Source of the DNA: Torreya grandis
Lineage: Eukaryota; Streptophyta; Pinopsida; Cupressales; Taxaceae
Assembly (NCBI GenBank): GCA_037957365.1
Contig: JARHVA010008359.1
Location: forward strand, 411,001 to 475,000
DNA length: 64,000 nt
Direction: 5' to 3'
In this document: piece after piece, positions 36,643-45,305 of the stretch
Numbering within the stretch: position 1 is the first letter of the stretch
How the letters are laid out: every line of letters begins with the position of its first letter
The notes under the pieces: generated by a model
What the model was told of the DNA's origin: nothing
The model's input: only the letters and a program-made list of their open reading frames with translations
Database searches by the model: none
Made by a program: the position numbers and the translations under genes

Positions 36643-36866
36643 ATACTTCCTAGAAAAAGCACATAGCTTGGCAACCCACTCATTTATCTACTAACAAACC
36701 TCTTACAGAAGTATTTTCTTATTTATAGGTAGTCCTCCCTAGCTAAAGAGGAGTGCTCACAGTGTCTGGATATGACACACAAACTTAATACAATTTCATT
36801 CTAATCACTTATCCCCATCCTTCTCTCTATTTTCCTAACTCTTTCAACCTCCCTGACCTAACTTGA
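36643..36866 (+). mobile_element. inverted E LTR fragment (U5 side)
   Basis: This is the reverse complement of about 28380-28600. It reads GCTTGGCAACCCACTC and AAAGAGGAGTGCTCAC, both found in the young element's LTR on the plus strand. It forms the right border of the rearranged LTR block. Confidence 0.8.
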
Positions 36867-36938
36867 GAAGTTTTTGATCATCAGTGGAAGTAGTCAACTA
36901 ACCAAATGGCTGAGCTAGCCTCAAAAGCCCCTTGTCAT

Positions 36939-36992
36939 CTGAGTGATACTTAGATAACCTAGTTTAGGTCCTTAGGCCAATGTAGTTCTCCC
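36939..36992 (-). other. conserved Tat 3'-UTR hairpin motif, E copy 3
   Basis: CTGAGTGATACTTAGATAACC ... AGGCCAATGTAGTTCTCC; the left arm has decayed from CTACAT to TTAGAT, the right arm is intact. Confidence 0.7.
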
Positions 36993-37227
36993 AAAACTTA
37001 GGAAAAAGATATAAAATGGTGTGTTTTAGGGAAAAATGTAAAATAAGATAGTTTAGAGTTTTAGGTCTTAAAAGTCAAGTCATAGTGTTAAAATTCAAGA
37101 ATATAGGTAGTGAGGCCTAGTGTTGAATAGGTGGGTAGGCCTAGGCTAGAGAGAGAGGCAGTGAAGCCTAGGGTAGTTAGTAAGGTGGGTATATGGCCAA
37201 ACTAACCTTAGAAGACTCTATGTTGAT

Positions 37228-37281
37228 TGAGTGCTACCTACATAGCCCAATTTAGGGCCTCAAACCAATGTAGTTCTCCCA
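37228..37281 (-). other. conserved Tat 3'-UTR hairpin motif, E copy 4
   Basis: TGAGTGCTACCTACATAGCC ... GGGCCTCAAACCAATGTAG. Both the outer stem (CTACAT/ATGTAG) and an inner stem (AGCCC/GGGCC-like) are kept, making this one of the best old copies. Confidence 0.8.
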
Positions 37282-37319
37282 ATGAGAAGGGAAAAAGGTG
37301 GTGAGGGAGTAGATAAAAA

Positions 37320-39060
37320 GGGATGTGACATGATTCATTTGTGTATGGATGCAGGTGAGGATGGAGCTTACATTATGAGACCATCTACTAAGTTTATTGA
37401 CATGCATGAGGAGAGATGTTACTCTAGATGACTGGGATCATATGGAGGCCATCAGTTTAGGAGTGTGATGGTACTATCATGTCACATAGGATATGTCACT
37501 AATGATATCTTTGATTGAGAGGTGGGATCATACCACTAACACCTTCCATCTATCAACCAAGGAGTTGGAAATGACACAAGAGGATATCTATAGGATTTTA
37601 TAGCTACCAATCTATGGCAAGGATATTTTTTCATGCTCAAGAGAGGAGCATGATATACAAATGGTCAATTTATATGTGGAGAATGTCAGTGAGGTGACCT
37701 ACCACTCTATGAGTTTTTCATATGAGCCACTCTACATGGCTAATTAGGAGCAACATCATCTGAGCATCTTGATGATGATCAAGATCATGGTTTATGTATT
37801 ACCCAATGAAGATAGAGGGAGATTTATAATTGCATTGATAGGTGTGCTTACATAGATGATCGAGCAATAGACCATTTTTTTTGGGGTCTAGTATTTTAGG
37901 CATAGCTATATAGAGAGCTATGGGGTTTGAGGCTTTAATGATGATACAATCTATATGTTAACCATCTTCTATACTATTGGGCATATGAACACATCATAAT
38001 GACATGATCATTGGGGCTACCTACCACTATCCTAGCTAGCTTCAAGGTTGGATTTATATGATGGAGAGATGGGATGACATAGACCAAGTGGATGGCATCA
38101 TGTGAGACATTACCTACTATAGGCATATGATCTAGGGCTTGATACCTATAGATATCATGTGGAGACCATATCTAACATATCTAGTTTTTAGAGGTCAGGT
38201 AGAGTATCTTGTTGGGTTGTAGTGCTCATTATGGGTTAGGGGTGACATGTTGGTGAGTTAGAGATGGTACCCATAACACAAGTCAGGAGGTAGTTTAGAA
38301 TATTGTAGGATATTTTGCCTACCTTCCCTTTATATAGGTGAGATGATATAGAGGCACCTTTACTATTACCCTAGGAGACTGATGGGATAGATTTTGAGGA
38401 GCTACCAGTAGAGCTAGGTGTTGGGGACCTAGGGTATACATCAGCCTATACAACTTGGTGGATAGGGCTACATCTTATGGTGGAGGTAAAGAGGCCACCA
38501 ATAGAATTATAGGGGTTAGTCAGGGAGAGAGATGCAATGTTATAGGCTTGAAATATAGTAGTATAAGCTAGATATGTAGTGATATAGGCTTGAGAGATAG
38601 TCCAAGTAGAGCTTTTATCCTTACAGGGGTAGGTAATGACATTATAAGGTTATATTGGGGCTCTACAAGGTTAAGTTGTAGCACTATAGGGATAGGTGAT
38701 TATTTTATAGGGTTAAATGATTATAGTGATAGTAGAGAGAGATAGTCTAAGAGTAGTAGGTCAAACCACTCCTCTCCCTCCATCACCATAAGGACTAGTA
38801 CAGGCTAGGCCTTCATCAAGTTCTATGGGTCCTCCATAGTCTGTATCTAAGGTGAGGTATTTAACTACCCTAGATGAGATTGCTTCCTATAAGAGGTCAA
38901 TTAGAGAGTTCCCAAAAATAAAAAGATATTCAAAGTTTTGAGAGTAAGAGAGGTCAATGTCATGTGTGATAGCTTCTATCTCACGTTGACATAGACAGAT
39001 AGAGAATGGTGATGATACTACATCCTCACAACCTCAAGGAGAGCCTCAAGGACCTTGAGG
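37320..39060 (+). pseudogene. plant-mobile-domain-like (PMD) extra ORF, antisense in element E
   Basis: Read across many stops, the plus strand gives an N-terminal part with LIERWDHTTNTFHL and MTQEDIYRIL, then LPIYGKDIF. These match the usual sense of the plant mobile domain (W..ETHTFHLP..E.T.TL.DV..L..LP..G). A long middle part and a polar C-terminal tail (38760-39040) follow. The frame is antisense to E, whose pol is on the minus strand, and lies between integrase and 3' LTR. Antisense extra ORFs in that place, some PMD-like, are reported for plant Ty3/gypsy elements. It is dead: no long open stretch remains. The young element lacks it. The domain call rests on motif pattern only. Confidence 0.55.
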
Positions 39061-39337
39061 ATTAGCATTTGACAATTTTTGTTTGTATATGTTATATGTA
39101 TACCATCTTGTGATCCAAAGATGTGAGATGTACATTTTGAGAAATATTTATGATGTTATGATGATGTAGCTGATGAACATGTATTTTCATTATATATATG
39201 AGATGTTCATTTATTTCCATGTGTTTATTTGAGATGTGTTGCTTATGATTATGATGTTGATATGGATGATGTTTATTTGATGTTATGTTAATTTGGATGT
39301 TAATGTTGATCATGTTATTTGAGGTTAGACTAGCCTT

Positions 39338-39575
39338 TCCCATTTATGTGATGGTATATGCATAGTTGATTGGTTAGTTTCATCTTAGAATTTTTCCATA
39401 TTTGTGATGGTGTATGCTTAAAATGAGAATATTGAGTAGGTTAATTTATTTCAACATATTTTCATATTTATGATGGTGTATGTGTAAAATAAATAGGTTG
39501 ATTATATTGGCTTATTTCAACATTTTTACATATTTGTGATGGTGTATGCATAAAATAAATAGGTTGGTTATGTTA
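39338..39575. repeat. four-copy tandem repeat, about 62-65 bp unit
   Basis: The unit CATATTTGTGATGGTGTATG plus AAAATAAATAGGTTG occurs near 39340, 39396, 39461 and 39523. The last two are nearly identical. It lies just after the PMD-like frame, in E's 3' region. I see no gene between 39060 and 40040. Confidence 0.8.
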
Positions 39576-40048
39576 ATGTTGATGACATTGTTTCTACTTC
39601 TCAAATAGTGATATTGACATGTGATGTGGATGGAAAAATAAAAAGGCAAAATTCTCATGCATTGGCAAAGACCATAATTTAGAACATAAATAGGCTCAGG
39701 AAAATGAGCCTCTTTTATGTCTTATATCTCTGAACCATTGTGTTTGTTAGAGAAGCGTCATGTTTACCTCATGTTAAGTGAGCTTCATAGTACCTTGAAA
39801 GAGTATGAGGGGGAAAGAATAGAATGAGGGAAAATGTTTAGATAGCATAACCTACCAAGTAGAAATGATATGTCCATTTTGTGGGTGACTTGAGAGCTAA
39901 TATAGGCAAGTCCATGACTTCAAGCTTTTTTTTGTGTAATTTCATCAATGAGAGAAGCCTAAAATAGGAGTTTGTATAGGTTAAGGTCATGCAAAGAGGT
40001 GAGGATCCCTTTACATTAGTTTTTCCTTTTGAGAACAAATCTTGGCTT

Positions 40049-40170
40049 AGTCATCCTTTAAGGAGTGGTCTAAGTGTTTGTTTTTAATTTTAAATAGTTG
40101 TCCTTCAAGGGAGTAGTCTATTGATAGTTGCAAAAGGAAGTTATGCAGCTATCCTTCAAGGGATTAGTCT
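40049..40170 (-). repeat. three-copy clip motif of element E
   Basis: Three copies (40049-40071, 40096-40119, 40147-40170) read on the minus strand AGACTAATCCCTTGAAGGAT and AGCT. They match, in number and place, the three copies just downstream of the young element's integrase at 53822-53950. Confidence 0.85.
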
Positions 40171-40479
40171 ACATTGAAAAGCATGACCTAAGATTTTATA
40201 ACATTTTCTAAATATCCCTTTTTTTACACTTTTAGTCATGGACAAGAATATAGAGGCTTAGGAGCTTTCCAGTGTGAGGATAAAACCATACCACTGTGTA
40301 GGTTATCTAAGTGTATAGGAGTAAGGGTGAAGAGGAAGGGAAATGAATGTAATAGGGATGATCAAGGGATAATCTCAAGTTAAACATGAGATAAAGTGAT
40401 GTTTATTTAACAAAATAATGGTCGTAGATGTAAGGAATTTAAAATCTTAGGTTCTGGCCTTCCTTCAAGAGAAGATAAG

Positions 40480-41590
40480 TGATAAGTTCCTAAACCATAC
40501 TTGTGAGTTATGATATAAGGTCTAAGAAAATTAGGAGTAAACTTATCACGTTTGATTTTCTCCATGTTCATCACATGTTGATTTTATTTTAAGATGAGAT
40601 CTCCTATATTGAAATCTCACTCTTTGAGGTTTTTGTTATAAGCACATTTGATATGCTCTAGATAAATTTGGAGGTGGTTGAGGGGTATGAGACAATGCTC
40701 ATCAAGAAATTAAAGTTGAGACAAACATTCTTGGCAAAAGTCATCATTATTAAGTATATCATTTAGAGAAACGTGTAGAGAAGGATCTAGAACTTAAGAG
40801 GTAAAACAACCTCAATCCCATATACCAATGAAAAAGGTATAGCACCCATAGGGGTTTGAATACTAGTGTAGTAAGCCTATAAAGCAAAAATAATGTGTGT
40901 GTGATAATCCTTGCCCTTATCGTTGACTACCTTCATGAGAATTTTGGTCAAAGTTTTACTATAAGCTTCTACCTATCCATTAGCTTGGGGATAATATGAT
41001 GATGAGAAGCTTAATTTGATTCCAAATGCATCACAAAGACCTTAAAAAATCTTAATTTTGAAAGAAATACCATTATCTATTATTATTTTGTGAGGTACAC
41101 CAAAATGATAGATGATGTGATGGTTAATGAAGTCAATAATTTTGTCAGGTTTGGTGGAGATGAGAAGTATGGCCTCGACCCACTTGGTGAAGTATTCAGT
41201 GGCAGTAATGATAGAATGATGATGAAGAAATGAATGAGGGTTAATCTTTATGATTAGATCTAAGCCTCATTGGGAGAAGGTCCAAAAGTATTTGCCAACT
41301 TATAATACATGACTAGGAATTTGAAGGAGGTTACCATGTTTTTGACACTTGACACAATGCCAAACATAATCAACACAGTCTTGATGAAGTGTGGGCCAAT
41401 AATATCCAAGATTAACAATATGTTTAACAACTATGTGACCATTGAAATGCCCACCACAAATCTAATTATAGACTTCTTTAATAGCAAAGGGAGTCTCATT
41501 ACTAGTTAGACACAAAAGGATAAGACCATCAAAACTTTTCTTGTAGAGAAGTCCCCCTAGTATAGTGTAATTAGTGGCACATTTTATGAA
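40480..41590 (-). pseudogene. pol: integrase remnant of element E
   Basis: The minus-strand translation follows the young element's integrase almost residue for residue across stops. LGGLLYKKSFDGL is near 41560 and ICGGHFNGH with the HHCC zinc region at 41340-41470. Next come TEYFTKWVEAI near 41180, IIDNGISFK near 41070 and YYPQANG near 40990. The C-terminal LVYGIEVVLPL is near 40860. It is clearly the same family as the young element, only older and CpG-poor. Confidence 0.9.
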
Positions 41591-41749
41591 GGCCTATTTC
41601 CCATTGTTAAAAAAGATCAAGAGGGGTGATCGAGAAGGAAAGATAATCCATGAGTTATTTTTACCATAAGTCTTATGGGTTGGTTGTTACATTTTTGACA
41701 AAGATGATCTTAGCTGAGACATAGGAGGGTAATGTCAAGTGATGCATGG

Positions 41750-42170
41750 TGACATAGATTCTTGAAGAGGAGGATGAATAGGGTATGTGTGAAGCAAGTG
41801 AATCCATCATATCAAAAAACTTATTTTTTGATCAAGGAATATTTTGAAATAGATAAGAGTGAAATGATCCCAAGAGTGTATCTACATGATGTTTATACTA
41901 CTATAAAATTTTGTTTTTTCATAGGTAGGAATAATTAACTTGGTTAAATACTAACTAAGAATCACCAAAGATGGCTATGGATTTGCTACCCAAGAAAAGA
42001 GTTGTTTAAATTCCTAAAATCAAAGCCTCATAGTCAGCCATATTGTTACTGCATTCAAAATCTAGATTAAATGACAAAGGCATAGGCTCACCATCAAGAG
42101 TAATAAGAATGACCCCTATACCCCCATCATGTTGGCATTAAGATCCATCAAATAACATCATCATTTGATA
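41750..42170 (-). pseudogene. pol: archaeal-type RNase H remnant of element E
   Basis: The minus strand has LFDGS near 42155, LITLDGEPMPLSFNLDFEC, NNMADYEALILGI near 42040, IFGDS near 41960 and MDSLASHIPYSSSS near 41790. This is the order of the Tat second RNase H. Stops interrupt it. It lies between RNase H and integrase, as in the young element. Confidence 0.85.
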
Positions 42171-42784
42171 GGAGATTTCATTAGTGAAGAGTTTTGTCAT
42201 ATATTCATTAGGGAATTCAAGGTTTGAAGGTTGATTATCAGGTAAAGGGGTAGAAACTAACTAGTCAACAATTGTTTCTCCTTTAATATATTTTTGCTAA
42301 ATGAATTCTAAGTCAAATTTAATAAGAAGCATCAACCATCAAGATACACATTGGTTGTGATGAGGTTTATAATGCATGTATTTGAGAGGATCAGTATGGG
42401 TAACCACTTAAGTTTTTTTATTTAAGAGATAATGGTGAATCTTAGAGGTAGAAAATACCAATGCAAGGATATCAAGTCTCATAGTCAATAATTGTGTAGC
42501 TTATGTAATAAACTATTTGTGTTCAATGTTGTTCATCTCGATGTGTAATCATAACACCTAGAGAATGGTCCGTTGCAAATATGTATAGCTAAAAAGGATA
42601 ATTTTTTTTATGTGGAATAAGAAATGATGGGGAAAGAAGGTATTGTTTAATTAAATCAAAGGATTCTTGGAAATCTATATACCATTAAAAGGAGACATCC
42701 TTTTTAAGGAGATGGTGAAAGGGTTGGTAGTGATCTAAAAACTGATAAATGAAGCATTGAATTGATTAAAGTTTGTCTTGTAGG
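42171..42784 (-). pseudogene. pol: RNase H and RT thumb remnant of element E, left part of split pol
   Basis: The minus strand reads PFHHLLKKDVSF near 42710, IFATDHSLGVMITHRDEQ near 42560, YYISYTIIDYETRY near 42500 and further RNase H pieces. The pol frame is cut at 42784 by the young element and resumes at 57111. The interruption falls in the segment matching LRSLQGKLQSI of the young element. Confidence 0.9.
42780..42784. repeat. target-site duplication, left copy
   Basis: GTAGG directly before the 5' LTR equals the five bases directly after the 3' LTR (57106-57110). Five bases is the usual length for Ty3/gypsy integrases. Confidence 0.97.
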
Positions 42785-44177
42785 TGTAGACACCGCAAAC
42801 GTGTCTGCACCTTGGTTCTCCCCCTTGGCCCTTTTTCCCACCTAGTCCTCCTTGGTCCCTAACCCACCTAGGGCTTATTAATTAGAAATTAACATCTATT
42901 TTTAATTAAATTAGGCCCCCTTTCCACCCTACCCTTGCCACCTTGGATCCTCCCTTGAATCCCTCCACCTTCCCCCTAGCATTTATTAGGCCAAATCTCA
43001 CCATTATATCCCCCCTCGTCCATTTTGGCATCCTCGTGACCGTTCTGCCCATGACCCCTCGCTCGGCGGCGTGCAAGAGTGGGCAGAGGCTATTTTTAGC
43101 CTCTGTGCCCATCCTGCGACCGCCAACGTCGGTGACCCTTCAGCCGACGTCGGTGAAACTGCCGGCGTCGGCAGCCTTCATTATCCCCTTCTGCATCCGT
43201 TGCACCCCCTGGACTCTTGAGCTCAAAAATAGATTCTCTTGACGCTTCGGCTTTGATCTCTCCTCTGTCTTGACCTCGTGCAATAGTAGCAATAGGTGAA
43301 AAGGCCCTGGATCAGCATCTTCTCCTTGCAGCAACTCTTCTGTGGCTCCAGCAACATCTTCTTCTCTCTTCATTCAGTAAGCTAAAGGTAAGCTAGTCCG
43401 GGTTTGTTATTTCATTGTATTCATTCATCTATATTCTATTGTCTTTTGCTCCCTCTGTCCTTCCCCCTTGAGAGGATGCAAAGCCTTCTCAGGCCCCATC
43501 CTCTGTGAATCCTCCTCTTCCCTGTCCTCTGTGTCTCTTTCAACTTCCTCACCCCTCTTCCAAAAAGACCTTGCAACAGGTACCCAACCCAAACCAGGCC
43601 ACTCCCCAATCCATCCAAACTTGTCCCCGTTCAGTCTCAGACCCGTCCACAGTCCAGCAAGCAACCCAGACCCGACTACCGGCCACAACCCCGACCGACG
43701 CCGGTCACTTCCCCAACCGACGTCGGCAGGATAGCCGACGCCGGCAGATCAGATAACCGACGCCGGCGATATTTCTGACCTCGGCGACTGTCTTCAGCCC
43801 AACAGCTCTTTCAGGTAATCATTTCGTTTGCTTCTTTCCTTTCTACTTTCTTTGTCATTTCTGTATTCTGGCATTCTGTCTTTTATCAGTCACTTATCTC
43901 ATCAAAACAGTGGGTTGACCTCCCTTAAGGAAGTTTTTACACTTCTGGGAACAAGCCTTTTGCTTGGCAACCCACTGCCTATCTGTCTAACATTTTTCTT
44001 GTCCTAGTTTCCTTTTTTTTCTTGCAGGTGTCATTCCTCCACAGCCAAAGAGGAGTGCTCACAAACGTCTGGATTTACGGTGCGCAATCTTTAGTCTAGG
44101 TACTTCCAAGCCTTGTCCATTACTTTCTTTTAGTTTCTTTCTTTTTAGTCTGAAAAGCGAAATTTGAGGTAGAAACA
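42785..44177 (+). repeat. 5' LTR (1393 bp) of the young element
   Basis: It pairs base for base with 55713-57105. It contains two clusters of CCGACGTCGG-type palindromes (43105-43165 and 43690-43790), a three-way-junction-like fold at 43908-43977, and the conserved AAAGAGGAGTGCTCAC near 44047. I found no clear TATA box. Several candidate splice signals (CAGGTAATC near 43814, TTCTTGCAGGTG near 44025) are present. ORFs on either strand are shadows repeated in both LTRs. Confidence 0.97.
43908..43977 (+). other. LTR three-way-junction-like fold, 5' LTR copy
   Basis: The outer arms CAGTGGGTT (43908-43916) and AACCCACTG (43969-43977) pair perfectly. Inside are hairpins GAAGT/ACTTC (43930-43945) and CAAGC/GCTTG (43952-43966). 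The same three stems, in weaker or varied form, occur in the E LTRs (for example CAAGC-ACGTA-GCTTG near 31000). The repeat in the 3' LTR is at 56836-56905. Confidence 0.7.
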
Positions 44178-44181
44178 TCTC

Positions 44182-44200
44182 TGGCACGCCCGGTGGGACC
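44182..44200 (+). promoter_or_regulatory. primer-binding site of the young element
   Basis: TGGCACGCCCGGTGGGACC starts four bases after the 5' LTR end. TGG matches the CCA end of a tRNA. I cannot name the tRNA with confidence; a tRNA-Arg-type primer is usual for several Tat elements. Confidence 0.8.
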
Positions 44201-45305
44201 CTAGGTTCCTCCTGGGTTCCTTTTTCTTTTTCATTCATTTAGGTGCATTTAGGCTCCTTCTCTCTTATCTCTTTCTTCTATTCCAAATGACACTATAAGC
44301 GAGGACTAAAACGAATCTTTCTTCTTTGCATTCTAGACTAGTCTAAATATCATACTCTCGTCCCTTTCTCCATCTTGTCTTCATAACAACATCACATTTC
44401 GACTTGGGCATTAAAACATATTGCACTTTCATTTCTGCTTGTGCTTGCATTAGTCCACATCTAGTAACTTAGGCGCATATTGAATAAATCTAGACACTTG
44501 ATGTTACACTACCGAATCACATGCACTAAAACACACATAAAACATACCTGAGACAAGGCCCAACTGGGATTTCATCACCCAGCAGATACCTTACCCGTCC
44601 CGGTGACCCTACTTGGATTTCATCACCAAGGGGGAAGCCCACTCCGTTCTCTGGCAGAGGATAAACTCTAGGCGAGGTATATCTTGGCTAAGCGAGACCA
44701 GCTAACCACTGGAATCGTGAAGTGAGGGGAGCTTGCTCCTTATCACCAGGCCACGTACCAGACCCTAACACAGATCTTTGAGCACCTAAAACAACACCCG
44801 AAACCATCTTTAGACTGCCTTCTTCTAGGACCCATTTTTCAGCCAATCTCCCCGAACATTCATCTAAGGCATAAGCCACAAGTTTCTAAGGTTAATTCCT
44901 AGGATTTATCGCTTAGGCTTGTCTGTCTTTCTCTGTTTTCCTCTTCTCATCTGTTTGTTTGAGTGTGTGAGGACGCTTTCTTCTTTGTTTTTCCAAGAAC
45001 CTTTTGGCTCTCTGGAAAACACAGTGATCGACATCGGTTCTACCACCGACGTCGGCTTCCCCTGTCACCGGCATCGGTTCTACTACCGACGTCGGCTTCA
45101 TCTGTTACCAGCATCGGTTATCTGACCGACGCCGGCCTCATTTCCTACCGACATCGGTTTTTAAACCGACGTCGGTCTCTGTCACTGTCCTTTTTTTTTT
45201 CAAAACCAGCAACCTGAAGCCTGTCTTTTCTCTGTCAAAGACTCCATCTTGGTTTTTTGGAACTGAGCAACACAGTTCCTGAGACTTGAACCTTCTTTGC
45301 CTTGC
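44201..45305 (+). mobile_element. 5' untranslated leader of the young element
   Basis: About 1.1 kb lies between PBS and the gag start. It shows no supported ORF on the plus strand. Near its end it carries the eight-site CCGACGTCGG array. Confidence 0.7.
45027..45178 (+). repeat. array of eight CCGACGTCGG-type sites in the leader
   Basis: Sites alternate between GACATCGG or GGCATCGG and ACCGACGTCGGC or ACCGACGCCGGC, spaced about 15-20 bp apart. Each full site is a palindrome of two ACCGAC (DRE/CRT-type) half-sites around a GACGTC core. Related sites occur in both LTRs. Confidence 0.85.

Larger units (their letters stand above)
36866..37724 (-). repeat. 860-bp direct duplication, copy 2 (E 3' region)
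   Basis: It pairs with 33700-34560 and holds hairpin motifs at 36939-36992 and 37228-37281. Unlike copy 1, it runs on into the full plant-mobile-domain-like frame. Confidence 0.8.

Noticed and set aside
44182..44200. tRNA gene fragment
   Set aside because: Only the 3' tRNA complement is present directly after the LTR, which is a primer-binding site.
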